Shown in pieces: positions 9,610-21,334 of a DNA stretch of 64,000 bases. Every line of letters starts with the position of its first letter. Position 1 is the stretch's first letter. A program made the translations under genes and the position numbers. The notes below the pieces were generated by a model. That model saw nothing but the letters and a program-made list of their open reading frames with translations, was not told where the DNA came from and made no database searches. The stretch is from Lobosporangium transversale (Eukaryota > Mortierellomycota > Mortierellomycetes > Mortierellales > Mortierellaceae). The stretch is taken from positions 186,001 to 250,000 of the forward strand of contig NW_019029031.1 of NCBI RefSeq assembly GCF_002105155.1, given 5' to 3'.

Positions 9610-10578
9610 AGTTTGGACGAGCTTAAGGAATGTAGAGCCAATGTAAAGTTTTTTCATCCAGTGGATGAAGAATTTTTGGAGGAGCTTTTTTACAAGTTGG
9701 GGGGAGTGCCAAGACAGGTCCTACAGGCTCCAGCCAAAGAACTATTCAAGAATCAAGGAGATATTAAGGGTGCTAGAGACTCTGCGTTTCAGTGTGTCAA
9801 TGATGCCATTGGCGTACCCTGGCTCCCAAGAAATCTTTCAACCCTCTTTAGAGAAGGAGATGAAGCGGGTAGTTGTTTACTCCATAGAGTCCCCACTTCT
9901 GACCACCTCGACTTCCACCTGGTATGGGCATCTCCTTATGTTCGATCGCGGATCATCATGAAGTTACGAGATCAGACTTGGATCGACGTGTTGAAGCGAC
10001 TTGTCAAAGCTGGCAGTGAAATAGAAAAAGGTCCTTCGTTTGAACTCTACGTTCACTATTTAATTCGATGTGGTGGATTTAGGTTTCCATTTAAGGATCT
10101 TCAATCAGACGAAACAGGACTCTTTGACCTTCCGAGGGACTCGGAAGGATTATTTACCAGGACTATAGCAGATTTTTCAACGTTCTCCAAAACAACAGAC
10201 AACTTGTTTCTACCATCTACACCCAACTTTGCGTGCATTGATTTTGCATTGGGACCCAACAAGCTATTTCAGGTCACAGTATCAGAGGATCATCCGATCA
10301 AGCAAGCACCATTCAAGGAGATAATTGAATATATTACCGGACCCTGCTCGAAGGGAAACCGATCAAAGTTGAAGGGAAGTGATGATACTATTTTCCTCTA
10401 TTTTGTGGTACCAGGTTACATATATGATAATTTTAAGGTTCAGAAGTTTGTTATTAACGATAATCAGGATGCCAAGGCAATACCTGGATACTTGAAACAT
10501 GTAAGACAGCGTGTCATAAAAATCGACATCGAAGCTGCATATTCAGGAGGAGCAGCCGGTACGAATCTGAAGAATTAA
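9610..10578 (+). pseudogene. Truncated CRN tail (nuclease-like domain), copy 1
   Basis: About 322 codons homologous to the last half of CRN B (from SLDELKECRANV onward), with no P-loop, no header and no ATG at the junction: similarity starts abruptly at TTTGGACGAG. The frame is intact to the stop at 10578. It retains LGGVPRQVLQ, LLHRVPTSDHLDFHLVWAS, FELYVHYL, CIDFALGPNKLFQVTVS and KHVRQRVIKIDIEAAY. The E, D and QxT positions are candidate PD-(D/E)xK-like catalytic residues (inference). It runs tail-to-tail with CRN B. A silent cassette or an exon of an unrecognised gene are both possible. Confidence 0.75.
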
Positions 10579-11037
10579 ATCGAATACCAATCAAGTGGAT
10601 GAAAATTCGTCCTGTAAAAGAAAAGCACTATACCTGTTCCTTGAGGATTTTTTACAATGGTTCATTCTTTATGAATGAAGCCATCATCATCCACTTACCT
10701 TTTAGACGAATAGATAGAGCGGTTTAACCCGTCCTCCCTTCTACTGGGGTATATAGAACTTTATAAAGCTTCCTGTGATCATCATGCGATCTTGTGTGCA
10801 AGAAAGGGCAGATTTTTGTGATACTATTATCAAAGAGTTTTGTAAAAACGGATAGAGATGAAGAATCCTGTGGAGAGCCCAGTGAGAGTCTGATGATGAG
10901 ACCCAAAACCATATTATTATCACCAGGACAGCTGGCATAGGAAATTATCCTTTCTCGTATGCTTTGTCATCTGGATGCTTGCCACTTGCGGAAGACCCAT
11001 CAATTATCATCATCCAAGGCGCCAGAACGTTTAACCA
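10579..11037. other. 3' flank of the truncated CRN tail, copy 1
   Basis: No gene. It is the inverted counterpart of 12387-12828 beyond the CRN B stop, with short AT-rich hairpins such as CATTCTTTATGAATG. Confidence 0.6.
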
Positions 11038-12386
11038 GGAGCTAGGATGACAGCTCCGCTCTAAAGACATAAATGTCGTTTTAGCCCCATGGTGCGTACA
11101 CGGGATGGCAACCTGTGATCAATGAGATCATATTTGTTATATGTTCGGCCAATTCAGTGTCAGTATGTGAAGGCGGCGCGTCTTGAATCTCTAGGCGTCC
11201 AGGGACATGGAATAAAAAAACATCAAGAATGTGGCCAAGGCTGCCACGCGCTTGACCGGTAAAATGTGATACAATATTGGATTGTGTCGTCAGTATATTC
11301 ATAGTTCTCGATATATTAATGCTACATGCTGTTGAGGGCATCAATCTCGCCAGAATCATTCCCTCTCACATTAATTACCTTGGGAGCCATGCTAGACGGA
11401 TGGGAGATTAGGAGGAAAAGGTCCTTGATGTCTGGGATATCCACGCTTGTTTATAATCTCACCAAATGTTCTGTGTCTTGCGTTCATAGGCGGTTAATCG
11501 CAGTTTGGTTTTCGTATACCCCTTGAAGAACGTAAGCAAAAGTGCCTTTATGTTTTATATTTGATGCTCATCAATTTACCCTTTTTACTTGTCCGAAGGT
11601 AGAATGACGCCTAGCCAATGGATGCTATTGCAAGTGTGTCCACAGGTCCTTGGAGAAGTTCATTGAGGAAGCTCGGTTCCATCCAGGACAGATTTATTCC
11701 TAGCACTCTTCACAAAAGTAGCAGAATTACTTGGTGGAGTTGGCTTTAATTGCCTTGACAAGCTCCTGCAAGATTGGTTCGACAATCTAATCAGAGTCCT
11801 TTCGGAGCGGCATCAAAGCAACTCTATGTTTTTGGTTGTTTTGAACGAGGCGCAGGATATGGGGAGGGGAGGCTAAATACCAGTGTATTAACAACAACGA
11901 CACTAAGCGACCAATATTATCAGCATTCTTTCATGGATTGGAGGGCTTATCAGAGGATTTACCACGAATTTGCATAGTTCCTTGCGGGATAGGCTTTTGT
12001 ATTTATGATCCTGCTTGGGTTAAGAGAACTGGCAAAGCTTCAAGGAATATCGAGAAGTTCTCGATGACTTGAGGTTCAAGAGTGCAGTATCGTTTCCTAG
12101 ATGGGATAATCAAGCAAAAGTCCGGACATACTTCAAGACACTCGTGCGATATTTGGTCAATCGCGTGGCAGCCTTGGCCACATTCTTGATGTTTTTTTAT
12201 TCCATGTCCCTGGACGCCTAGAGATTCAAGACGCACCGTCTTCACATACTGACACTGAATTGGCCGAACATACAACTAATATGATCTCATTGGTCACAGG
12301 TTGCCATCCCGTGCACGCACCATGGGGCTAAAACGACATTTATGTCTTTAGAGTGGAGCTGTCATCCTAGCTCCCGGTAAACGTTT
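11038..12386. mobile_element. Possible non-autonomous element at the centre of the CRN palindrome, copy 1
   Basis: The ends (about 11030-11110 and 12300-12390) are inverted and resemble the Harbinger-type ends at 2.7 and 4.7 kb: outer GTTTAACC followed by a GGAGC/GGGAC box, an inner palindrome (GACAT ... ATGTC), then CCATGG next to GTGCACG-like bases. Because the whole region is a palindrome, the inverted ends alone do not prove a transposon; the similarity to the other ends is the main support. Confidence 0.4.
11600..12310 (+). pseudogene. Decayed P-loop NTPase remnant in the palindrome spacer, copy 1
   Basis: Across two or three frames on + one can read a Walker-B-like segment (FLVVLNEAQDM), then RPILSAFFHGLEGLSEDLPR, ICIVPCGIGFCIYDPAW, and a later FGQSRGSLGHILDVFLFH. 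The order resembles the ATPase of another CRN subtype common in Mucoromycota (inference from recalled family patterns). Stops and frame changes make it non-functional. The end of the remnant is repeated on the minus strand of arm 1. Confidence 0.4.
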
Positions 12387-13797
12387 TGGCGCCCTGGATG
12401 ATGATAATTGATAGGTCTTTCGCAAGTGGCAAGCATCCAGATGACAAAGCATATGAGAAAGGATAATTTCCTATGCCAGCTGTCCTGGTGATAATAATAT
12501 GGTTTTGGGTCTCATCATCAGACTCTCACTGGGTTCTCCACAGGATTCTTCATCTCTATCCGTTTTTACAAAACTCTTTGATAATAGTATCACAAAATCC
12601 TGCCCTTTCTTGCACACAAGATCGCATAATGATCACAGCTTTATAAAGTTCTATATGCCCCAGTAGAAGGGAGGACGGATTAAACCGCTCTATCTATTCG
12701 TCTAAAAGGTAAGTGGATAATGATGGCTTCATTCATAAAGAATGAACCATTGTAAAAAATTCTCAAGGAACGGGTATAATGCTTTTTTTAAAAAAGACAA
12801 AATTTCATCCACTTGATTGGTATTCGATTTAATTCTTCAGATTCGTACCGGCTGCTCCTCCTGAATATGCAGCTTCGATGTCGATTTTTATGACACGCTG
12901 TCTTACATGTTTTAAGCATACATATGGATTCTTGACGACCGTATCTTTGGAGGTAAGAAAGTTCTGAACTTTAAAATTATCATATATGTTTCCTGGCACC
13001 GCAAAATAGAGGAAAATGGTATCGTCACTTCCCTTCGACTTTGATTGGTCTCCCTTCAAGCAGGGTCCAGTAATATATTCAATTATCTCCTTGAATGGTG
13101 CTTGCTTGATCGGATGCTTCTCTGATACTGTGACCTGAAATAGCTTGTTGGGCCCCAATGCAAAATCAATGCACGGAAAGGTGGTTATAGATGGTACAAA
13201 CAACTTGTCAGCTGCTTGAGTGAGCCCTGATAATTCATTTGAAGTCCGGATATGCACCACTTCTGGGTTTGCTGGAAAATCAAGAAATCCTGTTTCGCCT
13301 GACTGAAGATCCCTAAAGGGAAATCTAATATCACCACGTCGAAATAAGTGATGAGCATAGACTTCAAACAGTGGGCCTTTATCTATATCCTCTCCGCGTT
13401 TGACAAGTTTCGCCAACACATCGCGCCAAGTGTCATCTTTCATTTCCTCGATAATCCGTGATTCGACCCAACGAGATGCCCATACCAGGTGGAAGCCGAG
13501 GTGGTCAGAAGTGGGAACTCTATGGAGTAAACGACCACTAAATTCACTCGCTTCTTTTCCTCGTGCAAAGAGCGCTACAAGATCTGCTGGGTTCCTGACT
13601 GCGTTAATGGCAGCATTGACGCGGGAAAACGCAGCGTCTTTAGCGCGGTTAATATCTTTTTGCTTTTCAGATAGTACATCGACTGGACACTGTAGAACCT
13701 GTCTTGGCACTCCCCCCAACTTGTAAAAAAGCTCCTCCAAAAATTCTTCATCCATTGGATGATAATCCTCTACATTGGCTCTACATTCCTTAAGCTC
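12158..13797 (-). repeat. Inverted repeat arm 2, copy 1
   Basis: Reverse complement partner of 9610-11261; the coding part is the last half of CRN B. The spacer between arms is about 0.9 kb. Confidence 0.85.
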
Positions 13798-15266
13798 GTC
13801 CAAACTCCAGAGTGACATGTGATAGTAGCTAATTGGTGTAGTTTCCTTGCTGAGTTCAGCGTACTGCTCATTGAGAGTTTTTGGTGATGCCGCAAATATC
13901 GTCCTGGCTTGATCTGGTTGAGGATGGTTACCACTGTCAACTAAATACCACGTTTCAGGTTGCTCAAGAAAATGTTTGAAATCTACTCTCTCCCCATAAC
14001 GTTGGCAAGTTGTTCCTCCGTAGGCATAACATTCGGTATTCTTCTTTTCATGGAAAACAATAATCGGTGGATTCTCTTCGTCATGCTCTGCAAGGAGGCG
14101 GACGGCAAAGTAGACCAAAAAGGCTGACTTCCCAATTCCAGGCGTTCCAGTGACAAAGTATCGGTTCTTGCGCCATCTTGTACGAGGAGTCTTGATTAAG
14201 GTTGTAATATGGTCATAAAGCTTTTTATATTCTTCTCTGATATAAAGATGCCTTGTTCCGACAACAGGGAAGACACGACCCTCAGGGGCAGTCAATATTT
14301 TGGAACCCTTGATACCACCAGAATTTCGGAGCTCGCAAGCCACGCTAACAATGCTGTAGTAAATACTATCTCCTGAAAACTCCTCCCCCATGTACGAAAG
14401 CAGCTTGACCCTCTCTTTCGAGTTGAGAGGCGAGAGGACAGGCCTACCATTCACTATCCCTTTCGTTACAAGCCCCGCTTCTGTAATCGCATCCCTAAGA
14501 GTACCTCTGCTACTTATACTTGGACGAGCTTTTTTAGAGGGTGACTCTGATAAAGGAGATAGAGTGATCAAAGTCAATATTTTTGATTTATTGCACTGCA
14601 CATCACTCTGAATTGATCAATAACCAGGTTCTCAGCCAAAAGCACTCACCAGCATCTCCATCTTGTTTTCTTTTCTGAGCTAAGTATCAAAGGCGAATAA
14701 TTAGAAAGAACGCTGAGTTATCAAGACACAAACCAAATGGTGATATTATGCACATGGCCGTTTAAGATATAAACCAAGCTTCATCAGCTGAAAATATCAA
14801 CAATCAGTCCATCAAGAGCTAAATACATACCTCGCTGCGGTGGCTTGACAAAAACATGGATAGTTTCCTCTGGAAGTTCGGAAATAAATATGTCCCTAAG
14901 CTTCCTTGACGCGGGTACGAGAGCCTCTTTCGACACAATTTCTGACTCAACGACGGTCTTGTCTTCGTCAGGAATAGAGACCCTGTAGAGGGTGAGCTGG
15001 TCAGCGTCAATATCCTTAAATGCATTGGCTTTCTCTGCTTTGATGGCTTGCTTGAGTTCGCCGACTGAACGATCAGAAGGGATATTTACAGGAAAAGATG
15101 TTGCTTCTCCATCAACAATACAAAAAATCTTTAGCTCGGTTGGCTCGAGGATTTTAGGGTCATTGGTGCTTGAAGACTCTTCCTTCGCTTCCCCTTTTCT
15201 TTCTTTCTTTTCATACGGTTCAGTTCGAGGTGATGGGCATCGTGATGGTGTTCTGCTGCTTCCCAT
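12829..15266 (-). CDS. Crinkler-type effector CRN B
   Basis: Exons 15266-14831, 14679-14650 and 14546-12829 join with GT-AG borders, both introns phase 1, giving 727 aa. The header exon is identical to that of CRN A. The 30-nt exon 2 encodes AQKRKQDGDA. Exon 3 starts SPSKKARPS, then an NTPase: P-loop VTGTPGIGKSAF, Walker B WYLVDSG, sensor-like ARTIFAASPK. A C-terminal nuclease-like region follows: FEVYAHHLF, CIDFALGPNKLFQVTVS (D...QxT), KHVRQRVIKIDIEAAY. This is the standard NTPase plus restriction-endonuclease-fold architecture of many fungal CRNs; activity is inferred. The gene spans the border between the two 7.5-kb units: header in copy 2, body in copy 1. No classical signal peptide from MGSS. 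Confidence 0.87.
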
Positions 15267-15833
15267 TGTGTTTTCAAACCTGTTTAAAAACAAGGGCGTA
15301 AATAGATGGAGGACAGAAAATAGGGAAAGGTTGATAAAAATGCTAAAGGATGATAATTCAGTAGCAGGATGGTTCAAAATTGTCTAGAGATGAAGTTGAG
15401 GGAGGAAAAGAAAAAAAGAAAAAAAAAAGGAAAGGAAAGGAAAGGAAAGGCAATGAATGAAGGCTTGGAATAAATAAAAGAGCAAAATTGATGGGAGCAA
15501 AACTGGGGGGAAATAAGAAAAAAGTGAAAAGAGGATAAAGGAAGAAAAGGAAGAGGAGAGTGCAAAAATGAAGTGAAGCAAGTTAAAGAAAGGAGCGACA
15601 ATTGATAAATCTGTTCCTTTATTTCAAGGTTGGGCTATGCTGTGTGTGTCTGTGAGAAATTTTTTTTTCTTGTTGCACAAGACGCCATGCGATTAAAGAT
15701 TGAATTGGCCCCCAAGTGTGACGTAACATGTATTATTTAAATACACAAACACTATTCGTCTCTTTAACTCTCTTGTTTTCACCACACAATCGAAAGTGTG
15801 CACATCCACTCTTCACCTTACATTCATCCCACT
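15267..15833. promoter_or_regulatory. Shared divergent upstream region, copy 2
   Basis: Identical to 7730-8296; 5' flank of CRN B and of the second copy of the small acidic-protein gene. Confidence 0.55.
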
Positions 15834-16537
15834 ATGAACATGTCTAATCAGTGCTCCTATTCGAACTGAAATTTTGTCAATTGATATTTATTTTTTTAAT
15901 CTGAAACATCATAATTGACAAAATTTCAGTTCGAATAGGAGCACTGTGTCTAATACCTCATTCCAAGGACAAGAAGCTGTTACTGATGCTCCTATCGATG
16001 ATGTTCTCGCCATCAATCAAATTGAAAAGATATTGATCGGTGGATTTGAAGATATTCTAAGTGTTCAAACACGAATAATATATATATAATAATAATTTTC
16101 TGTATCAATGCTTTCCTTGATGATATCTAAGCAATAATTATGCTTTAGAGAAAAGCCCTTGACGCGTCAAACTCTGGGAAGGATAGAGAGGATGACAGTG
16201 AAGAAAGAGAAGATGACGATGGAGAAAAAGGGGACAATGATCAAGTAGATATCCTGGCTGGCCATGAATTTGATTTCGAGGTAAGTGTTGCAATTATATT
16301 ATAAAGTCTAGTTCATTGCTTGAGAGCATATAATAAAGAAAAAGCTGGACATTTGTACGTTAACTCTAGTCTTTGAAGACGCGCGTATTGAGAATGGACT
16401 TAATAATATTGTTGTTGTTCAAGCCGCAAAGCACTATAAAATTGATCCTGAATCCAGAGATCTGAGCCTGAAGAGAAAGGGCGTGATGTTTTGGTTTCCA
16501 GCACGTGCTGGAAGAAAACGAGCACAAACCTATTGCC
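15834..16537 (+). pseudogene. MITE-interrupted small acidic-protein gene, copy 2
   Basis: Identical to 8297-9000, with the MITE after codon 5 and the acidic exon at 16149-16280. Confidence 0.5.
15849..15946. mobile_element. 98-bp hAT-type MITE, copy 2
   Basis: Same element and same TGTCTAAT target duplication as copy 1, so it moved with the tandem duplication rather than by a new insertion. Confidence 0.88.
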
Positions 16538-16712
16538 CAAACAGCACAAGCTGATTGCCCAAACAGCACAAGCTGATTGCCCAAACAGCGCGAACCTGTT
16601 GTGAAACAGCATGAACCTGTTGTGAAACAGCATGAACCTGTTCTGAAACAGCACAAACCTTTTCTAAAACAGCGCGAACCTGTTCTGAAAACAGCACAAA
16701 CCTATTGCACAA
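16533..16712. repeat. 22/21-bp minisatellite, copy 2
   Basis: Identical in unit number to 8996-9175; followed by the CCATTR microsatellite at 16791-16853. Confidence 0.7.
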
Positions 16713-17146
16713 ACAGCGCCAACCTGAAGAGAAAGCATGCAGGCTTAAAAAAATCCACAATCATCTGCATGCATAACAGGCTTCTTCTCTTTTCGCACTA
16801 CCATTACCATTGCCATTACCATTACCATTGCCATTGCCATTCTCATTCTCATTCAATTCTCAGAGAACCTTCTGCATCATCCCTAAAGACACGCTTAATA
16901 CCACGAACAGTTGACAGATTAACTTTATTTGTCTGATCTTGTCTCGCAAAGCGGCCATGTACTTTAATAATTCAGTAAATGCTCGGCATCTCTGCCTCTG
17001 CTTTCTCTTTATTACTAATGTTGACTATATATAGTCAAAGCCAACTTCTACTTCCATAGCTAGGCTTCTATATCTCTATATCTCAAAGATCTTAAAGACC
17101 AATAATCATCGTCTGTGACGCCAAGTAACACTGATACGATTGTACT

Positions 17147-18115
17147 AGTTTGGACGAGCTTAAGGAATGTAGAGCCAATGTAAAGTTTTTTCATCCAGTG
17201 GATGAAGAATTTTTGGAGGAGCTTTTTTACAAGTTGGGGGGAGTGCCAAGACAGGTCCTACAGGCTCCAGCCAAAGAACTATTCAAGAATCAAGGAGATA
17301 TTAAGGGTGCTAGAGACTCTGCGTTTCAGTGTGTCAATGATGCCATTGGCGTACCCTGGCTCCCAAGAAATCTTTCAACCCTCTTTAGAGAAGGAGATGA
17401 AGCGGGTAGTTGTTTACTCCATAGAGTCCCCACTTCTGACCACCTCGACTTCCACCTGGTATGGGCATCTCCTTATGTTCGATCGCGGATCATCATGAAG
17501 TTACGAGATCAGACTTGGATCGACGTGTTGAAGCGACTTGTCAAAGCTGGCAGTGAAATAGAAAAAGGTCCTTCGTTTGAACTCTACGTTCACTATTTAA
17601 TTCGATGTGGTGGATTTAGGTTTCCATTTAAGGATCTTCAATCAGACGAAACAGGACTCTTTGACCTTCCGAGGGACTCGGAAGGATTATTTACCAGGAC
17701 TATAGCAGATTTTTCAACGTTCTCCAAAACAACAGACAACTTGTTTCTACCATCTACACCCAACTTTGCGTGCATTGATTTTGCATTGGGACCCAACAAG
17801 CTATTTCAGGTCACAGTATCAGAGGATCATCCGATCAAGCAAGCACCATTCAAGGAGATAATTGAATATATTACCGGACCCTGCTCGAAGGGAAACCGAT
17901 CAAAGTTGAAGGGAAGTGATGATACTATTTTCCTCTATTTTGTGGTACCAGGTTACATATATGATAATTTTAAGGTTCAGAAGTTTGTTATTAACGATAA
18001 TCAGGATGCCAAGGCAATACCTGGATACTTGAAACATGTAAGACAGCGTGTCATAAAAATCGACATCGAAGCTGCATATTCAGGAGGAGCAGCCGGTACG
18101 AATCTGAAGAATTAA
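17147..18115 (+). pseudogene. Truncated CRN tail, copy 2
   Basis: Identical to 9610-10578: nuclease-like half only, no ATG at the break, intact frame to the stop. Tail-to-tail with CRN C. Confidence 0.75.
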
Positions 18116-18798
18116 ATCGAATACCAATCAAGTGGATGAAAATTCGTCCTGTAAAAGAAAAGCACTATACCTGTTCCTTGAGGATTTTTTACAATGGTTC
18201 ATTCTTTATGAATGAAGCCATCATCATCCACTTACCTTTTAGACGAATAGATAGAGCGGTTTAACCCGTCCTCCCTTCTACTGGGGTATATAGAACTTTA
18301 TAAAGCTTCCTGTGATCATCATGCGATCTTGTGTGCAAGAAAGGGCAGATTTTTGTGATACTATTATCAAAGAGTTTTGTAAAAACGGATAGAGATGAAG
18401 AATCCTGTGGAGAGCCCAGTGAGAGTCTGATGATGAGACCCAAAACCATATTATTATCACCAGGACAGCTGGCATAGGAAATTATCCTTTCTCGTATGCT
18501 TTGTCATCTGGATGCTTGCCACTTGCGGAAGACCCATCAATTATCATCATCCAAGGCGCCAGAACGTTTAACCAGGAGCTAGGATGACAGCTCCGCTCTA
18601 AAGACATAAATGTCGTTTTAGCCCCATGGTGCGTACACGGGATGGCAACCTGTGATCAATGAGATCATATTTGTTATATGTTCGGCCAATTCAGTGTCAG
18701 TATGTGAAGGCGGCGCGTCTTGAATCTCTAGGCGTCCAGGGACATGGAATAAAAAAACATCAAGAATGTGGCCAAGGCTGCCACGCGCTTGACCGGTA
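17147..18798 (+). repeat. Inverted repeat arm 1, copy 2
   Basis: Pairs with 19695-21334. Confidence 0.85.
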
Positions 18799-19923
18799 AA
18801 ATGTGATACAATATTGGATTGTGTCGTCAGTATATTCATAGTTCTCGATATATTAATGCTACATGCTGTTGAGGGCATCAATCTCGCCAGAATCATTCCC
18901 TCTCACATTAATTACCTTGGGAGCCATGCTAGACGGATGGGAGATTAGGAGGAAAAGGTCCTTGATGTCTGGGATATCCACGCTTGTTTATAATCTCACC
19001 AAATGTTCTGTGTCTTGCGTTCATAGGCGGTTAATCGCAGTTTGGTTTTCGTATACCCCTTGAAGAACGTAAGCAAAAGTGCCTTTATGTTTTATATTTG
19101 ATGCTCATCAATTTACCCTTTTTACTTGTCCGAAGGTAGAATGACGCCTAGCCAATGGATGCTATTGCAAGTGTGTCCACAGGTCCTTGGAGAAGTTCAT
19201 TGAGGAAGCTCGGTTCCATCCAGGACAGATTTATTCCTAGCACTCTTCACAAAAGTAGCAGAATTACTTGGTGGAGTTGGCTTTAATTGCCTTGACAAGC
19301 TCCTGCAAGATTGGTTCGACAATCTAATCAGAGTCCTTTCGGAGCGGCATCAAAGCAACTCTATGTTTTTGGTTGTTTTGAACGAGGCGCAGGATATGGG
19401 GAGGGGAGGCTAAATACCAGTGTATTAACAACAACGACACTAAGCGACCAATATTATCAGCATTCTTTCATGGATTGGAGGGCTTATCAGAGGATTTACC
19501 ACGAATTTGCATAGTTCCTTGCGGGATAGGCTTTTGTATTTATGATCCTGCTTGGGTTAAGAGAACTGGCAAAGCTTCAAGGAATATCGAGAAGTTCTCG
19601 ATGACTTGAGGTTCAAGAGTGCAGTATCGTTTCCTAGATGGGATAATCAAGCAAAAGTCCGGACATACTTCAAGACACTCGTGCGATATTTGGTCAATCG
19701 CGTGGCAGCCTTGGCCACATTCTTGATGTTTTTTTATTCCATGTCCCTGGACGCCTAGAGATTCAAGACGCACCGTCTTCACATACTGACACTGAATTGG
19801 CCGAACATACAACTAATATGATCTCATTGGTCACAGGTTGCCATCCCGTGCACGCACCATGGGGCTAAAACGACATTTATGTCTTTAGAGTGGAGCTGTC
19901 ATCCTAGCTCCCGGTAAACGTTT
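18575..19923. mobile_element. Possible element at the palindrome centre, copy 2
   Basis: Identical to 11038-12386, including Harbinger-like ends. Confidence 0.4.
19137..19847 (+). pseudogene. Decayed P-loop NTPase remnant, copy 2
   Basis: Identical to 11600-12310. Confidence 0.4.
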
Positions 19924-21334
19924 TGGCGCCCTGGATGATGATAATTGATAGGTCTTTCGCAAGTGGCAAGCATCCAGATGACAAAGCATATGAGAAAGGA
20001 TAATTTCCTATGCCAGCTGTCCTGGTGATAATAATATGGTTTTGGGTCTCATCATCAGACTCTCACTGGGTTCTCCACAGGATTCTTCATCTCTATCCGT
20101 TTTTACAAAACTCTTTGATAATAGTATCACAAAATCCTGCCCTTTCTTGCACACAAGATCGCATAATGATCACAGCTTTATAAAGTTCTATATGCCCCAG
20201 TAGAAGGGAGGACGGATTAAACCGCTCTATCTATTCGTCTAAAAGGTAAGTGGATAATGATGGCTTCATTCATAAAGAATGAACCATTGTAAAAAATTCT
20301 CAAGGAACGGGTATAATGCTTTTTTTAAAAAAGACAAAATTTCATCCACTTGATTGGTATTCGATTTAATTCTTCAGATTCGTACCGGCTGCTCCTCCTG
20401 AATATGCAGCTTCGATGTCGATTTTTATGACACGCTGTCTTACATGTTTTAAGCATACATATGGATTCTTGACGACCGTATCTTTGGAGGTAAGAAAGTT
20501 CTGAACTTTAAAATTATCATATATGTTTCCTGGCACCGCAAAATAGAGGAAAATGGTATCGTCACTTCCCTTCGACTTTGATTGGTCTCCCTTCAAGCAG
20601 GGTCCAGTAATATATTCAATTATCTCCTTGAATGGTGCTTGCTTGATCGGATGCTTCTCTGATACTGTGACCTGAAATAGCTTGTTGGGCCCCAATGCAA
20701 AATCAATGCACGGAAAGGTGGTTATAGATGGTACAAACAACTTGTCAGCTGCTTGAGTGAGCCCTGATAATTCATTTGAAGTCCGGATATGCACCACTTC
20801 TGGGTTTGCTGGAAAATCAAGAAATCCTGTTTCGCCTGACTGAAGATCCCTAAAGGGAAATCTAATATCACCACGTCGAAATAAGTGATGAGCATAGACT
20901 TCAAACAGTGGGCCTTTATCTATATCCTCTCCGCGTTTGACAAGTTTCGCCAACACATCGCGCCAAGTGTCATCTTTCATTTCCTCGATAATCCGTGATT
21001 CGACCCAACGAGATGCCCATACCAGGTGGAAGCCGAGGTGGTCAGAAGTGGGAACTCTATGGAGTAAACGACCACTAAATTCACTCGCTTCTTTTCCTCG
21101 TGCAAAGAGCGCTACAAGATCTGCTGGGTTCCTGACTGCGTTAATGGCAGCATTGACGCGGGAAAACGCAGCGTCTTTAGCGCGGTTAATATCTTTTTGC
21201 TTTTCAGATAGTACATCGACTGGACACTGTAGAACCTGTCTTGGCACTCCCCCCAACTTGTAAAAAAGCTCCTCCAAAAATTCTTCATCCATTGGATGAT
21301 AATCCTCTACATTGGCTCTACATTCCTTAAGCTC
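19695..21334 (-). repeat. Inverted repeat arm 2, copy 2
   Basis: Reverse complement partner of 17147-18798; includes the last half of CRN C. Confidence 0.85.

Larger units (their letters stand above)
9610..11261 (+). repeat. Inverted repeat arm 1, copy 1
   Basis: Pairs with 12158-13797 (reverse complement), covering the CRN tail, its 3' flank and the outer end of the internal element. Similarity is moderate over the coding part and very high in the last 120 codons and the 3' flank. Confidence 0.85.
7266..14802. repeat. 7,537-bp tandem duplication, copy 1
   Basis: Every feature here recurs at +7,537. All translated ORFs and every stretch I compared directly, including homopolymer lengths, are identical. 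The left edge is in CRN A intron 1, about 28 bases beyond the exon 1 donor, where copy 1 and copy 2 start to differ (around 7266 and 14803). Confidence 0.95.

Noticed and set aside
9613..9615. Start codon for the truncated CRN tail
   Set aside because: The codon is TTG at the point where homology to the full CRN begins; no upstream in-frame ATG or exon was found.
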